Positions 1 to 9,643 are shown, counted from the first letter of the stretch. The stretch: 64,000 nucleotides of DNA from Hydractinia symbiolongicarpus (GCF_029227915.1 NC_079884.1:19654001-19718000), one strand, 5' to 3'. Made by a program: numbers and translations. Notes: a model not told the origin generated them from the letters alone.

Positions 1-240
1 TTAATAAGGTTATACTGATAACCAGGGAAAGTGCATTCCTTAACCAGGGATTCCCTTTTTTGATGCGGGCATTTGTCACGTTCCCGTAACTCCTTCAGCC
101 TATCGAGGCATTTGATGCACTGTTTTATCAATTGGCCATTTTTCATTGCCTTGAAGGAATCTGGCAAACTGATCCTTTTACACTTTGTGAATGTCCTGGT
201 TCCTTTCTTAACGCGTGTTTATACCGTAGGAGGGTAAACA
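1..240 (-). pseudogene. HNH-type endonuclease of the outer Polinton, N-terminal part (runs off the window)
   Basis: The minus strand reads a zinc-ribbon-like N-terminus with spaced Cys pairs (C-K-R-I near the start, then QCIKC and later a KECTF..YQYNLI stretch). This aligns by eye with the copy at 9,644-10,137, where the same segment precedes an HNH motif. The nuclease core of this copy lies beyond the window start. No ATG is found where the other copy starts: the upstream context AAACACG.GTTAA is conserved but the start codon is not, so the copy may be broken. It follows the small gene at 254-502, in the same order as in the inner element. Confidence 0.6.
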
Positions 241-253
241 CGAGTGTGGTCAA

Positions 254-502
254 CTATTTTGGCTTTGGCACGATAGATGCAGGGATCCAACCTTTACTAA
301 CAGCCATTTCACGACTGGCCCTGCCCGCCGAGAAGTAAGCTACCATCTTCAGAGCATCGCTGGTATCCATCTTGGTGGAGGGGCTGCTGATCCCTAGGAA
401 CCTTTTCCCTCCCATGGCATATCCAAATGTAAAGCCCAGGCCTACGACAGTTTCGTAGAGCATGTCGAGGACTTCTTTTTGCTGAGGTGTCACGTTTGTC
501 AT
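254..502 (-). CDS. Small conserved Polinton protein, 82 aa, unknown function (outer copy)
   Basis: An intact 82-residue frame. It starts at an ATG in the context TAATAAATG, the punctuation shared by many genes of this cluster. The protein opens MTNVTPQQKEVLDMLYETVV and ends in the basic ASIVPKPK; the middle is Gly-rich (GFTFGYAMGG) and could be membrane-seeking. A frameshifted relative lies at 9,345-9,596 in the inner element, in the same position between the membrane protein and the HNH gene. That shows it is a real conserved gene rather than a chance frame. I do not recognise a named domain. Confidence 0.7.
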   Translation of the reverse strand: MTNVTPQQKEVLDMLYETVVGLGFTFGYAMGGKRFLGISSPSTKMDTSDALKMVAYFSAGRASREMAVSKGWIPASIVPKPK

Positions 503-514
503 TTATTATAGGGC

Positions 515-868
515 TTAGTGCATGTGAAAAATGTCAATATCGGGCTTTCGCGTGAGGTTGGGAGCATGTGACTTCGGGATTTCGGTTGGGTGCTGCTGCT
601 GCATGGGCATAGGCAGCTTACGTAAAATGTAGTAGACCCCTCCTACACAGGCGAGTATAGCAAACAGGCCTCCAGCGCCATAGAGATATACACCGTCCGC
701 GGACCTGTGAGGACCCGCGACAGGTTCCTGACCCTCTTGCGAAGTACTTTTGCCCACGTTCTTCTGTAAGTCGGCCTTTTTCTTGCGATTCCATTCAGCA
801 AGTCTCTTGCTAGCAGCAACACGACCCTCGTTCTTCTTGGTAATTACTTGCTTAGTTTCCTCGCTCAA
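515..868 (-). CDS. Small single-pass membrane protein of the outer Polinton
   Basis: About 117 residues: a basic N-terminus with EGRVAASKRLAEWNRKKK, a variable linker, one strongly hydrophobic segment (roughly residues 60-82, GAGGLFAILACVGGVYYIL), then a tail ending RKPDIDIFHMH. The inner element has the same architecture and tail (PDIDFLKMK) at 8,963-9,334. The frame begins with TTG (TTG AGC GAG GAA) where the family pattern predicts Met-Ser-Glu-Glu; the inner copy has ATC at that place, so both copies seem to have lost the ATG independently. A membrane-associated virion component is a guess from size and topology only. Confidence 0.6.
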   Translation of the reverse strand: MSEETKQVITKKNEGRVAASKRLAEWNRKKKADLQKNVGKSTSQEGQEPVAGPHRSADGVYLYGAGGLFAILACVGGVYYILRKLPMPMQQQHPTEIPKSHAPNLTRKPDIDIFHMH

Positions 869-896
869 TTCTTATAAATCTAAGACGTATAAGAAT
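868..896 (-). terminator. Intergenic hairpin between outer small genes
   Basis: The 9-bp arms ATTCTTATA (868-876) and TATAAGAAT (888-896) are perfect inverted repeats around an 11-nt loop. They lie exactly between the stop of the gene ending at 896 and the start of the gene at 868. It is one of a series of hairpins at gene junctions in this cluster. Confidence 0.5.
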
Positions 897-1204
897 CACT
901 TCTTTTTTACAGAAAGATGGAAGGCCAGGCCCTGGTCCTCCAAGTTCTCTATGGTCTCTTTTATCCCTGTGAGTATGGCTTCGGGAGTGTTTAAATCTCT
1001 CTCAAAGTATCTCAAGAACTCTCTAAACGTCATGGGTTCTTTCTTAGCCGGAGCTCTTCCGAGCTTCCTCCCCCTCATCAGTGCCGCTAGTCTGTGCCCC
1101 TGGGCAACCCTCCCCGGGTGCTTTTTGTGTACTTCAACAATTTTTTCGACGGTCTCGGTTTGTTGTTTTTGTTGGTTGATAATAATACTACACGCGCTGC
1201 TCAT
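896..1204 (-). CDS. Small basic Polinton protein with HPGRVAQGHRLAALM motif
   Basis: I place the start at the ATG at 1,204 (MSSACSIIINQQ); an upstream in-frame ATG at 1,237 would add 11 residues. The frame contains KKHPGRVAQGHRLAALMRGRK, a motif shared with the inner gene at 8,963-9,334 (HPGRVAQGHKLAALMKKRK) and, more loosely, with the neighbour at 515-868 (EGRVAASKRLAEWNRKKK). The C-terminal half (FREFLRYFERDLNTPEAI...) is probably helical. In the inner element the N-terminal motif of this gene and the membrane segment of its neighbour occur in a single frame, so a gene duplication here or a deletion fusion there is likely. Function unknown. Confidence 0.55.
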   Translation of the reverse strand: MSSACSIIINQQKQQTETVEKIVEVHKKHPGRVAQGHRLAALMRGRKLGRAPAKKEPMTFREFLRYFERDLNTPEAILTGIKETIENLEDQGLAFHLSVKKK

Positions 1205-1268
1205 CTTTCTCTTGCTTTTCATCATCTGTATTTTCATCCGCCACGGCCACAGGCTTCAATTTCCCTCT

Positions 1269-1525
1269 CTAAAAGTCCTCTAAACCACATCTGCCTGCGT
1301 ATCTTATCGCGTTCTTATATTTTCTTGTCTCTAAAATACACACATGAAGTGGAAAGCGATCCGCTGCCGGTGTCAAAATTTCTGGATCGTGTGCGCTAGA
1401 GTCTCCGGTGATACTGCACCAGTCTGAATAGCGTAAGGTAGAGAGTTTGGCTGATAGAGCCTCGTTGCTTACTCGTTCATAAAGTTCACGATTGTCCAAT
1501 CGTATCTTTGATAGACTATTCCCCA
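1269..1525 (-). CDS. MGNSL protein, candidate N-myristoylated Polinton protein (outer copy)
   Basis: Starting at the ATG at 1,525, the product begins MGNSLSKIRLDNRELYERV. This fits the known N-myristoylation pattern (Met-Gly, small residue or Ser at position 6). The frame overlaps the end of the upstream gene (1,516-1,954) by about 10 nt. The inner element holds the same overlapping arrangement (8,637-8,861, MGNSLLKIHMGNRELVERV), so start and overlap are conserved. A longer upstream in-frame ATG (1,577) lies in the neighbour's coding sequence and is less likely. Shared downstream segments are DPEILTPAADRF here and LEILTPEADRF there. A lipid-anchored virion or assembly protein is an inference. 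Confidence 0.6.
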
Positions 1526-1954
1526 TCTTTATTGCGCTGTTCATCATCATCTTCACCCACCTTGGACATGGATACATGCCTCACAGTATGTGCAGCGACT
1601 AACAGAGGCGCTAGAAACGCCGAGTACACGAGGATCCCCAAAAAATCAGCCATGAAGTCTTTGATGATAGAATCCGCTGCGATATCAGCTCTCAAACCCT
1701 CGGCGCTATCGAGCTGAACCACACTCCCCACGGCCCTGGTGTAAATGCTGATAGCATGTGATGATAGAGCTTTCGCCGTCTTCTCACCCTTTCATGGATC
1801 TCACGCTGAACGCACTCACTGTACTTCCGCAGGTGTGTCGACTTCATTAAACATTTGTGCAAGATCTTTAACCATATTTATTAGACGGCGATAACGGAAG
1901 AAGACGTAAGCTAGCACGACGTACGGTAGGAGCAGGGCAACATAGAGTTTGCAT
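1516..1954 (-). pseudogene. Polinton membrane protein (N-terminal TM segment), broken outer copy
   Basis: The region starts at a TATAAATG motif (ATG at 1,954) and encodes a hydrophobic segment (YVALLLPYVVLAYVFF), then NMVKDLAQMF, then DTPAEVQ and a stop. A second part resumes at KGEKTAKALSSHAISIYT and ends near MSKVGEDDDEQRNKDGE. The inner copy (8,069-8,677) shows that these are one protein: TM segment, DTPAEAFKQRV, a ~55-residue middle part absent here, then GEKTAKALSCHAISMYT. The start region carries a small indel (the ATG is out of frame with KLYVALLLP), and the middle is deleted or frameshifted. Role unknown. Confidence 0.6.
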
Positions 1955-1957
1955 TTA

Positions 1958-1988
1958 TATCTAGTGTGCTTATCACGCACACTAGATA
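1958..1988 (-). terminator. Perfect 12-bp hairpin after the outer polymerase gene
   Basis: TATCTAGTGTGC (1,958-1,969) and GCACACTAGATA (1,977-1,988) form a perfect 12-bp stem with a 7-nt loop. It starts 9 nt past the polymerase stop (TAG at 1,999-1,997) and lies immediately upstream of the TATAAATG start of the next gene. A transcript-end or processing signal is likely, by analogy to the hairpin rule of mimivirus transcripts. Confidence 0.6.
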
Positions 1989-1996
1989 CTACTTCA

Positions 1997-3775
1997 CTAC
2001 AATTCCAAAGGAGTAGTGTGTACCCCGTCATTATGCACGACTCTCTTATCATAGAACGCCGAGAGCCTCAGCTTGTTCTGTTCCTAACTCACCATCCCCT
2101 GTCCAAACTACCATTTAAGGTCCCCATGTACCTTTGCCACGTCACTTCATTCTGCCTCTTTGACATGCTTTGCACGAAAATTTCGTACCTTCTTTACCTT
2201 TGACGAAGTAGCACTTAGCCGTCAAAGCGATCATTCGAAACCCGATGAATTCAGGTTTGAACAACCCTCCCGTTCGACTGGAGTGCTTGTCGGTAACGAG
2301 CCAATTTTTCGCGTCCTCGTCGTAATGCTCGAGGAGATCAGGGCGAACGACCTCTCGCAGCCCCTCCTCAGAGATGGCGAAATAAGCCGAGTCCGTATCC
2401 ATGTACACATATTGAAAATCTCGACCATCTACATACTTGTCAAGGAAATCGTAGTAGAATTCCAATATACGCAGCTTGGCCAGTTGGTGATACCACACTG
2501 ATAAGCACGCTCTACGCTGACGACCGACCTACCTTTTATAATCTCGTACTCTTTGCCTATTCCTTCAAGGTCCTTGAGGTATGTGGATCTCATCGCCGCA
2601 TCAACCTCCTTTTTTCGTCTCTGGTAAAGATGGTGTTGGAATGCTTCGCCAAGTCCTTAATCATCTTCCCGTAGAACGAGTTCCCCATCAACTTGGCCGT
2701 ATCACACGCGATGCGTTTGTCTGGGTCTTTATCGGCTTGTCGTCGCGCATTGCCAATCTCTTCGGGGAACCACGCGAATGGCTTGCCTCGCGAGTACTTG
2801 TGGAACTGATAAAAATCGGTGACTATCAGCCCGTGGTCGAGGTACCATTTTTGCACGTGCGTGTATAACAAGATCTTTCGGCTTTCATCAAACCTAAGAG
2901 CTTTGTGGTTCCTGGAACACGCTTGGGCCCAGTCTTGGTCAAGTACTTGTGCATTTGCTCTGGGATTTGCTCGTCAGGTATCTCCTTCACCATGATTAGA
3001 GGAACCATTTCGCTGAATTTATCATACAGCTCCGGAGGCACCTCTACATCGACTTGCGCAAAACCGAAGAGCGAGCCGTCTCGAACACTTGTCTTCAGCG
3101 TCTCCAGCTTGCGTGCTGCTGTCGGCTTAGCCACTCTTATCCGCTTTTCCTTACCGCAAGGGAAATCTTGTAGCAAGGTACTCGGGTAGAGCATGTTCGC
3201 ATCGTAGCCGAGAATGGTCTTGCATGCGCGTGGTTTGCTGTATTCGTGAGATCTGATGGATGTCAGATCCCTCTCGTGGTACCGGCAAAAGACGATCACT
3301 GGGCCGCCAACCATACCAGTGCGCAAGAAAACGTAGGCCTCAATTCTCGTGCACTAACTGCAGGTTTTTGTTGAACCTCTTTACAGGCTTTGCACTAGGT
3401 TTTGGAGCATTTGTCTTTGCACTTGTGATTCCAGGGTTCCCCTGGCGCGTAAAACTCGAGGTCGGGGTGTAAACGCAGAGACTCATTCAAGACGTATTTC
3501 ATCGACACGTCAGGAATGCTAACGGCATCCTTCAGTTTGTCAATCTCATCTTCGTAATCCTGCAATCTCGTCTTTTCGACGGCTTCGACAAAAGGTTCTA
3601 CGTCGGCCAAAGTGTACTGACGCAGCCAGTCCATCATAGAGATACAGGCTCGCTTGTAAAACTCTCCCCTGAATGTTTGGTACTCTTCGGGAGATGGTGT
3701 GTTTTTTTCCCAACAAGACTACTATAGAAGTCTTCGTGCTTGACGGGGCCTACGTGGTTCAGCTTGAGAGATAGT
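1997..3775 (-). pseudogene. polB: Polinton DNA polymerase B, C-terminal half (outer element)
   Basis: Family B polymerase domain in several minus-strand frames. In order: HVGPVKHEDFYSSL; TMMDWLRQYTLADVEPF-like block (3,637-3,395); palm motif A in YDANMLYPSTLLQDFPCG (3,326-2,826); fingers motif B AKLMGNSFYGKMI (2,871-2,590); palm motif C YMDTDSAYFAI (2,498-2,142); and the C-terminus ending VHTTPLEL with a stop at 1,997. Frameshifts separate the blocks, so it is not functional as read. The exonuclease half is missing here and sequence of the same family lies at 29,521-30,450. The family differs from the inner polymerase at 3,986-8,068. Confidence 0.8.
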
Positions 3776-3980
3776 AAAATGTATGTTCTAGGACAGTCGA
3801 CGACGACGACAAGGGAAATTCCCGAAATCCCGAATTCCACGAATCCTATAAATCCGACAATTCCGGGAATTCCGATAAAATCTAGCGGGAATATTGCTGA
3901 CATCAAAAAAAATTCCGAGCATGCGCAATCGAGTAGGGAAAGTCCACTGTTCCAGAATCTTTTAGTTGAGACCTATATAT
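3776..3980. other. Non-coding junction between outer polymerase fragment and inner element
   Basis: This stretch holds GA/CG-rich simple sequence (GACGACGACGAC) and several short related blocks around AATTCCCG, AAATCCCG and CGGGAATTCCG, giving local imperfect palindromes. It should contain the left end of the inner element, but I could not find a matching inverted copy near 29.5 kb. No gene is supported. Confidence 0.4.
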
Positions 3981-3985
3981 AATAA

Positions 3986-6900
3986 ATAAAAACACACACC
4001 GTGAAAGAGTTACACGCTATTGCGAGAACCCCTGGACTTACGCGCTATTCCAAGCTGCGTCAGGCTGAACTTGTTGCACTCCTGGATGCACCACCACAAC
4101 CCATTCCTGCTCCACAAGCATTTACACCAGATGCCTTGGATATATTCGAGCGTCAAGAGATGGCAAAAACCCGTCCTATTAAGAGTAAAATTGAGCGTCA
4201 GCTCCCCGCAATTGACGACATGAATGCTATTGAACGCCAAGAGATGGCGAGGAGTCGCTCAGTGGTAAAAAGTAAACTGCGAGAGTGGTCTGATTGGCTT
4301 GTGAAGCATGTGCCGGAGGATATTAGAAAGCTGGTGCAAAGTATATATACATCAGCAAAATATTGCACCCTTGCTCTTTATGATGGAGTCAGGAAGACCT
4401 TGATGGGTGAAGTTGACGAAGAGGCGCAAGAAAGTACCGAACCCGCTGAACAAGAGGCGCAAGAAGACTTCACGCCACAGGAACATAAGCATGCCCACCA
4501 TGGGACCTTCAGAAGTTTTCGCATCCCCGACATAGATGGTACGGATGTCGATGGATACTTGGGGATGGTTCGATCACACGTGAAAACCTTGGTTGAGAAG
4601 CAGGTTAAAGACATGGGATCTGCTAAGGTCCAGTGTTCCCTCTGGATTCTCTGGAAGAAGCTAGTGGAGGGTACCAACGAGTTTATCGAAGTCGATAAGG
4701 TCTTCCACAGCAACATGACACTGGTCTTCCAGGGTACCGTCGTGGACGAGGTGCAGGATACGATGTTTGCCCAAGTCAGAACGCATGTGGAGAACCCAGC
4801 GCTGCCCAAGAGCGGTTTTAGCATCGGCCGCATCCTGCATCTCGACGTGGACTTCCACAAGCTTAAGCTGACGAGGGTTTCCTCATATATTGAAGCACCC
4901 AAGTGGATAGCCACCAAAAAGGCCATCATTAACCCCGCGAACAAGAACGAGGAGTGCTTCAAATAGAGCATAATCGCCGCTCTACATTATAAGGATATTG
5001 GTGATCATCCGGAACGCGTGACCAAACTGAGACCCTATGCGGAGGTCTATAACTGGCAGGGCATCAAGTGTCCCACAAGCATCAAGGACATCTCCAAGTT
5101 TGAGAGGAACAACCCAGACATCGCTTTAAGTATTCTCTATGTGACGGGGAAGACGATCAATATTCTGCGTCGATCGACACACAATGAACGCGAGAAACAA
5201 GTTAATCTGCTACTCCCACCGTCGACAAGAAGACCCACTATATAGCCGTCAAAAATCTCTCACGGCTCCTGGATAGTGAAACATCGAATAATACGGCAAA
5301 AATTCACTTCTGTCTGAACTGGTTGCAGGCCTTTCCAACAATCGAGTCGAGAGATAAGCACTATACCTACTGCAGGGACAACGAAGCAGTAAAGATCACG
5401 ATGCCAAGTGAAAAGGAAAAGTGGCTCTACTACAAGGACGGTCAACAGAAGTTCGAAGTACCATTCGCCATCTATGCAGATTTTGAGAGCCTGCTAGTCC
5501 CGGTAGAAGATGCGAGGGAGACCAAGACGAAGAAGCTGAACAAGCATGTACCATGTGGCTGGTGCACGTATAGTACCTTCGCCTATGGTGATATATCATA
5601 TCTTTTGTATAGATACCGCGGTAAGGACTGCGTGACGAGGTTCTTCCAACACTTGGAGGATGAGGTAAAGCGACTCTACGCTACCTTCCCTCAGCAGGAT
5701 ATGGTGCCCCTAACAGATGTACAAAAGAGGAGCACGACACTGCCACGACTTTTCACATCTGCATGAAACCCTTCGACGACGAGAAAAACCGCAAAGTCAG
5801 AGACCATTGCCACTATACGGGACTATACAGAGGCGCTGCGCATACACAATGCAATCTCAAGTTTAGAATCCCCAGCCACGTGCCCGTGATCTTCCACAAT
5901 CTCTCGGGGTACGACGCCTACTTGTTCATCCGAGAACTGGGTGAGAAGTATGACACCCAGGACATTGGCTGCATCGCGGAGAACACCGAAAAGTACATCT
6001 CCTTCAACGTGAAAATTAAGGTACCCATTGGAGGTATGGGATATGGTGATGGTGAGACGTACAAGAAGATCGATATCAGGTTTATAGACAGCTGTCGTTT
6101 TATGGCATCAAGCCTGGAGAAATTGGCAAGCAACCTCATCGGTACAAATACCACAGGTATGAAATGTCAGCAGTGCGCGGTTACATGTCTGGAATTTCGG
6201 GATATCGACGCCGAGTATGTAGCGAGCTTTTGCTGCAAGGCTTGCGGCTCGAGTACCACGAAGCAGTTAGACATGGAGCAGGTAAAGGCAAACGTACCAG
6301 CCATGGCAAGGTTCATAGATGGGGGTGATTTCTTCAGACTGATGCTTCGAAAGGGCCTCTATCCCTATGAGTACATAAATGGCTGGCGACGATTCAAGGA
6401 GACGGAGCTACCTCCCAAGGAGGCCTTTCACAGCAAGCTGAACATGAAAGGGATCAGCGACAACGACTACGAGCACGCGAAAAAAGTCTGGAATTTCATC
6501 AAGGGCTCAGAGACCACCATGGGTGACTACCACGATATGTACCTCACCACAGACGTCTTGTAGAGCCGATATCTTCCACAGCTTTCGAGGAGTGTGTCTA
6601 GAGAATTACAAACTCGACCCTGCCCACTTCTACAGTGCGCCAGGCTTGGCATGGAAAGCAGCGTTGAAGTACACCGAGATCAAGGTGGAGCTCCTTACGG
6701 ATCCCGACATGCTTCTGATGTTCAAAAGAGGTATCCGAGGAGGCATAACCCAAGCCGTGCACAGGTACGCCAAGGAGAACAACAAGTACAAGGGGGAGCA
6801 ATATGATCCCAATGAGGAATCTTCCTACTTGCAGTACCCCGACGTCAACAATTTGCACGGCTGGGCCATGCGTCAAGACCTGCCTATGCACGGCTTCAAA

Positions 6901-8068
6901 TAGTTATCGAACGTTGAGGCCTTTACCGAGAAGCGCATGGGCAAGCTCGTCGCTGACAACAAGCATGGTTATATCCTGGAAGTTGATATAAACTACCCTG
7001 AAAAGCTGCGCGACAAGCACAACGAGCTACTCTTTCTACCGGAGCGCAAGGTGGTTCACAAAGTCAAGAAACTGATACCAAATTTGGAACACAAGCGAAA
7101 GTACGTGGTGCACATCAGAGCCCTTCACGAGGCCCTGAAACACGAGCTCAAGCTCAAGAAGGCACACAGAGTCATCCAGTTTAACCAGAAGCCCTGGCCG
7201 AAGGTCTATATCGATCACAACACGGGGCTTAGAACGGCCGCCAAAAATGAGTCTGAAAAGGACTTCTACAAGCTTATGAACCTCTCGGTGTTTGGTAAAA
7301 CCATGGAGAACCTAAGGAACCATCACAATATCCAGCTGGTCACCAGCGATGAGAAGTACACTAAGCTCGTCATGAAACCGAACTTCAAGGGTGGAAACTA
7401 TTTCAGCAGCCACCTCATGGGCGTGGAAATGGGTAAAATGGAGGTAAAGATGAACAAGCCGGTGTATATTGGTCAAGCTATTTTAGACAACTCTAACATC
7501 GTAATGTACGACTTCCACTACGACTATATGCAGCCCAAGTACGGCAGTAAGCTGCGGATTTGCTATATGGACACAGATTCTTTCGTCTACCACATAAGAA
7601 CGGAGGACTTTTACCGCGACATTGCCGATGATGTTGAAGCACGTTTCCATACGAGTGCCTACAGCAAAGATGACAACAGACCTCTCCACATTGGTAAAAA
7701 CAAAAAGGTGGTAGGTCTCATGAAGGATGAGCTAAATGGTAAAATCATGACAGAGTTCATCACCCTGAAAGCAAACTCTATACTTACAAGAGTATCACGA
7801 AAGAGGGCGGCGATCGCAAAGCGAAAGTTGTAAAGAAGTGTATCACGGTCAAGTCCATCACCTTCGAAGACTACCAGCGCTGTCTGGAGGATGGTGTCGA
7901 TATATACAAAACCTGGGTCTGTATCCAGAACAAGGGGCATCAGATTTATACGCAGGAAGTGAACAAGCTGGCACTTAATAGGGTAGACGACAAGCAGATT
8001 GTACAACCAGACCCGATCACAACGCTCGCGAGAGGTCATTATCGCTTAGCGGCTAAGGAGAGCAAATA
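3986..8068 (+). pseudogene. polB: Polinton protein-primed DNA polymerase B (inner element), broken
   Basis: The product can be followed across at least five frame breaks (near 4,967, 5,245, 5,760, 6,560 and 7,810, plus a stop at 6,901). Order: an N-terminal SAP/HeH-like DNA-binding motif (KELHAIARTPGLTRYSKL); a repeated ERQEMA(K/R)(T/S)R block; the family N-terminal domain with SYIEAPKWIATKKAIINP; exonuclease I (IYADFE, ~5,473); an endonuclease VII-like HCHYTG..RGAAHTQCN motif (~5,804); exonuclease II-like FHNLSGYDAYLF; motif A-like DVNNLHGWAM (~6,841); motif B region NLSVFGKTMENL; and motif C YMDTDSF (~7,567). The expected ATG in TAAATG reads ATA (3,986). The stop codon TAA forms part of the next gene's TAAATG. 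Protein-primed replication is known for Polinton polymerases; here it is inferred from family. Confidence 0.85.
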
Positions 8069-8677
8069 AATGGACATTGTGTTACTAATCGCCGTGCTAC
8101 TACCATACGTCTTGATCCTTGCTTGCTTATTTCATTACCGACATGTAATAAACATGGTTCCAGATATTGCAGAGATTTTCGATAAATAGATACCCCAGCA
8201 GAAGCCTTTAAGCAACGTGTAAAACCTATTGACAAGCGTCAAACCCTGAAAGATGCATTACGCCAAGGCTTCTACCCAAGAAATGTCTGTGACAAAGCAT
8301 TACCCGAGGTTATTGACAAGATACATGCCGAGTTCGTTCAACGTAAACTCCAGGAAAAGGGAGAGAAAACTGCCAAGGCACTCTCCTGTCACGCCATTAG
8401 CATGTATACCAAAGCTGTCAGCAACGTGGTGCCCCCTGATTGTGCCGAGGCTCTACGCCAAGACCCGGAAGGGGACCCCATCATCAGGGACAGTATGGCA
8501 GATCTAGGTATTCTCGTCTATTCAGAATTTGGCAAGCTATTGACACCTCTGTTAGAGGCTGCGCATACTGTATACCACTGCCAACCCTCCATGTCCAAGG
8601 TAGTTGAAGAGAAGGTTGATGAAGAGCAAGAAAAGAATGGGAAACAGCCTATTGAAGATACACATGGGCAATCGTGA
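8069..8677 (+). pseudogene. Polinton membrane protein with TM segment (inner copy, one frameshift)
   Basis: Starts at AAATAAATG, directly overlapping the polymerase stop. A hydrophobic N-terminus (MDIVLLIAVLLPYVLILACL) is followed by HYRHVINMVPDIAEIFDK and a frame break near 8,185. The second frame continues DTPAEAFKQRVKPIDKRQ, QGFYPRNVCDKALPEVIDKI, GEKTAKALSCHAISMYTKAV and LGILVYSEFGKLLTPLLEAA, ending at 8,677. The outer element has the same gene at 1,516-1,954. The MGNSL gene overlaps its 3' end by 41 nt. The role is unknown; the architecture is a single N-terminal TM with a soluble, mostly helical remainder. Confidence 0.65.
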
Positions 8678-8861
8678 GTTGGTTGAACGGGTAAACAAAG
8701 TACCCACATGCAGAAGAAGAAGAACAGACTGCAGGTATACAGATCTTACAGCTGTTTACGGGGACTGTGCACGTGGTTTAGAAATCTTAACGCCGGAAGC
8801 AGATCGCTTTTCGCCTCAAGCATGTGATTTGGTGATGAGTATACATATGAAAAGGGGTTAA
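8637..8861 (+). CDS. MGNSL protein, candidate N-myristoylated Polinton protein (inner copy)
   Basis: The ATG at 8,637 lies inside the 3' end of the previous gene in another frame and gives MGNSLLKIHMGNRELVERV; the conserved block LEILTPEADRFSPQ follows and the frame stops at 8,861. The outer copy (1,269-1,525) matches the start and the overlap. The N-terminal Met-Gly-Asn-Ser favours myristoylation, although position 6 is Leu here and Ser in the outer copy. A frame break near the C-terminus is likely, because the outer copy continues for another ~15 residues. Function not known. Confidence 0.55.
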   Translation: MGNSLLKIHMGNRELVERVNKVPTCRRRRTDCRYTDLTAVYGDCARGLEILTPEADRFSPQACDLVMSIHMKRG

Positions 8862-8936
8862 GGTAGATGGTAAAAACGGTTTGAAGGCCATCAGGCGGCC
8901 TTGTACTTCATGAAGAGTGAGGTAAGAGAATTGTTC

Positions 8937-8958
8937 TTCTAAGCCTCGCGGCTTAGAA
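8937..8958 (+). terminator. Intergenic hairpin TTCTAAGCC-TCGC-GGCTTAGAA
   Basis: A perfect 9-bp stem with a tetraloop, followed at once by TAAAAT. It lies between the MGNSL gene (ends 8,861) and the membrane protein frame that begins at 8,963. Confidence 0.55.
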
Positions 8959-8962
8959 TAAA

Positions 8963-9334
8963 ATCAGTGAAGAACAACCACAAGAAGAGAGAGTTATAAC
9001 AAAGCCAGTAAAGCATCCAGGGAGAGTCGCGCAAGGTCACAAGTTGGCGGCACTGATGAAGAAGAGGAAGGAAGAATTGAAACAACAAGAGGACGCTGTA
9101 GAATCTACAGTCCAAACCTCTTCTGGGGTGAGTTCTGGATCAAGTTCCGTACAGTCAGGCGCCGCATACCTTGGTTGAGGCCTTGTCGTACTCGTTTGTG
9201 TAGGAGTTGGGTTCTATATTTTCCGTAAAAAGCCTGTAGCGGCTCAGCAGCCTGCCGAAACACGTGCACCAGAGCAGCGTCAGCCTTCAAAGCGCACAGC
9301 CCAGCCCGATATCGACTTTCTCAAGATGAAATAA
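8963..9334 (+). pseudogene. Small single-pass membrane protein (inner copy), start codon and one stop mutated
   Basis: A single frame reads ATC-AGT-GAA-GAA (Ser-Glu-Glu as in the outer copy, with ATC where ATG is expected after AATAAA). It continues through VKHPGRVAQGHKLAALMKKRK, a Ser-rich linker, a TGA at about 9,177, a hydrophobic segment (LVVLVCVGVGFYIF), and a tail PDIDFLKMK before the stop at 9,334. It combines the motif of the outer gene at 896-1,204 with the TM segment and tail of the outer gene at 515-868. Two point changes (start, one nonsense) would account for its inactivity. Confidence 0.6.
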
Positions 9335-9344
9335 CCTAATAATA

Positions 9345-9596
9345 AACACGAGTTCTAATGTGACCCCTCAACAGAAGGAAATAATAGATATGGTGTATGA
9401 AACTGTCGTGGACCTAGGCGTTTTACATTTGCCTATGCCATGGCTGGGAAGAAATTCCTCGGGATCTGGAGCCCCGGCACCAAGATGGATACTAACGATG
9501 TGATGAAAATGGTAGTATACTTCACAGCTGGACGGGGTTCGAGAGAAATGGCTCTAAAGTGTGGATACCCGCGAGCATCGTGCCTAAGCCTAAATA
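9345..9596 (+). pseudogene. Small conserved Polinton protein (inner copy), frameshifted
   Basis: Homologue of the intact 254-502 gene. It reads NVTPQQKEIIDMVYETVV, then a frame change near 9,420, FTFAYAMAGKKFLGIWSPGT and MKMVVYFTAGRGSREMAL, then another frame change near 9,555, ending WIPASIVPKPK with a stop. The ATG of the outer copy is missing; the sequence upstream is AATAAACACGAGT, a phrase that also precedes the next gene. Confidence 0.65.
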
Positions 9597-9643
9597 GACT
9601 GATCACGTTCGTATTTGCTCCTACTAGGGTAAACACGAGTTAA

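Noticed and set aside
750-1283. 177-codon plus-strand open frame
   Set aside because: Shadow of the conserved minus-strand small genes, rich in Phe/Ser/Leu as expected for an antisense frame.
4378-4971. 197-codon minus-strand open frame opposite the inner polymerase N-terminus
   Set aside because: The plus strand carries the recognisable polymerase domain; the reverse frame has a low-complexity Ser/Thr/Cys composition and no homologue I recognise.
8870-9334. Translational recoding of the in-frame TGA in the membrane protein
   Set aside because: The start codon is also mutated and neighbouring genes have frameshifts and different stops, so decay is the simpler explanation.
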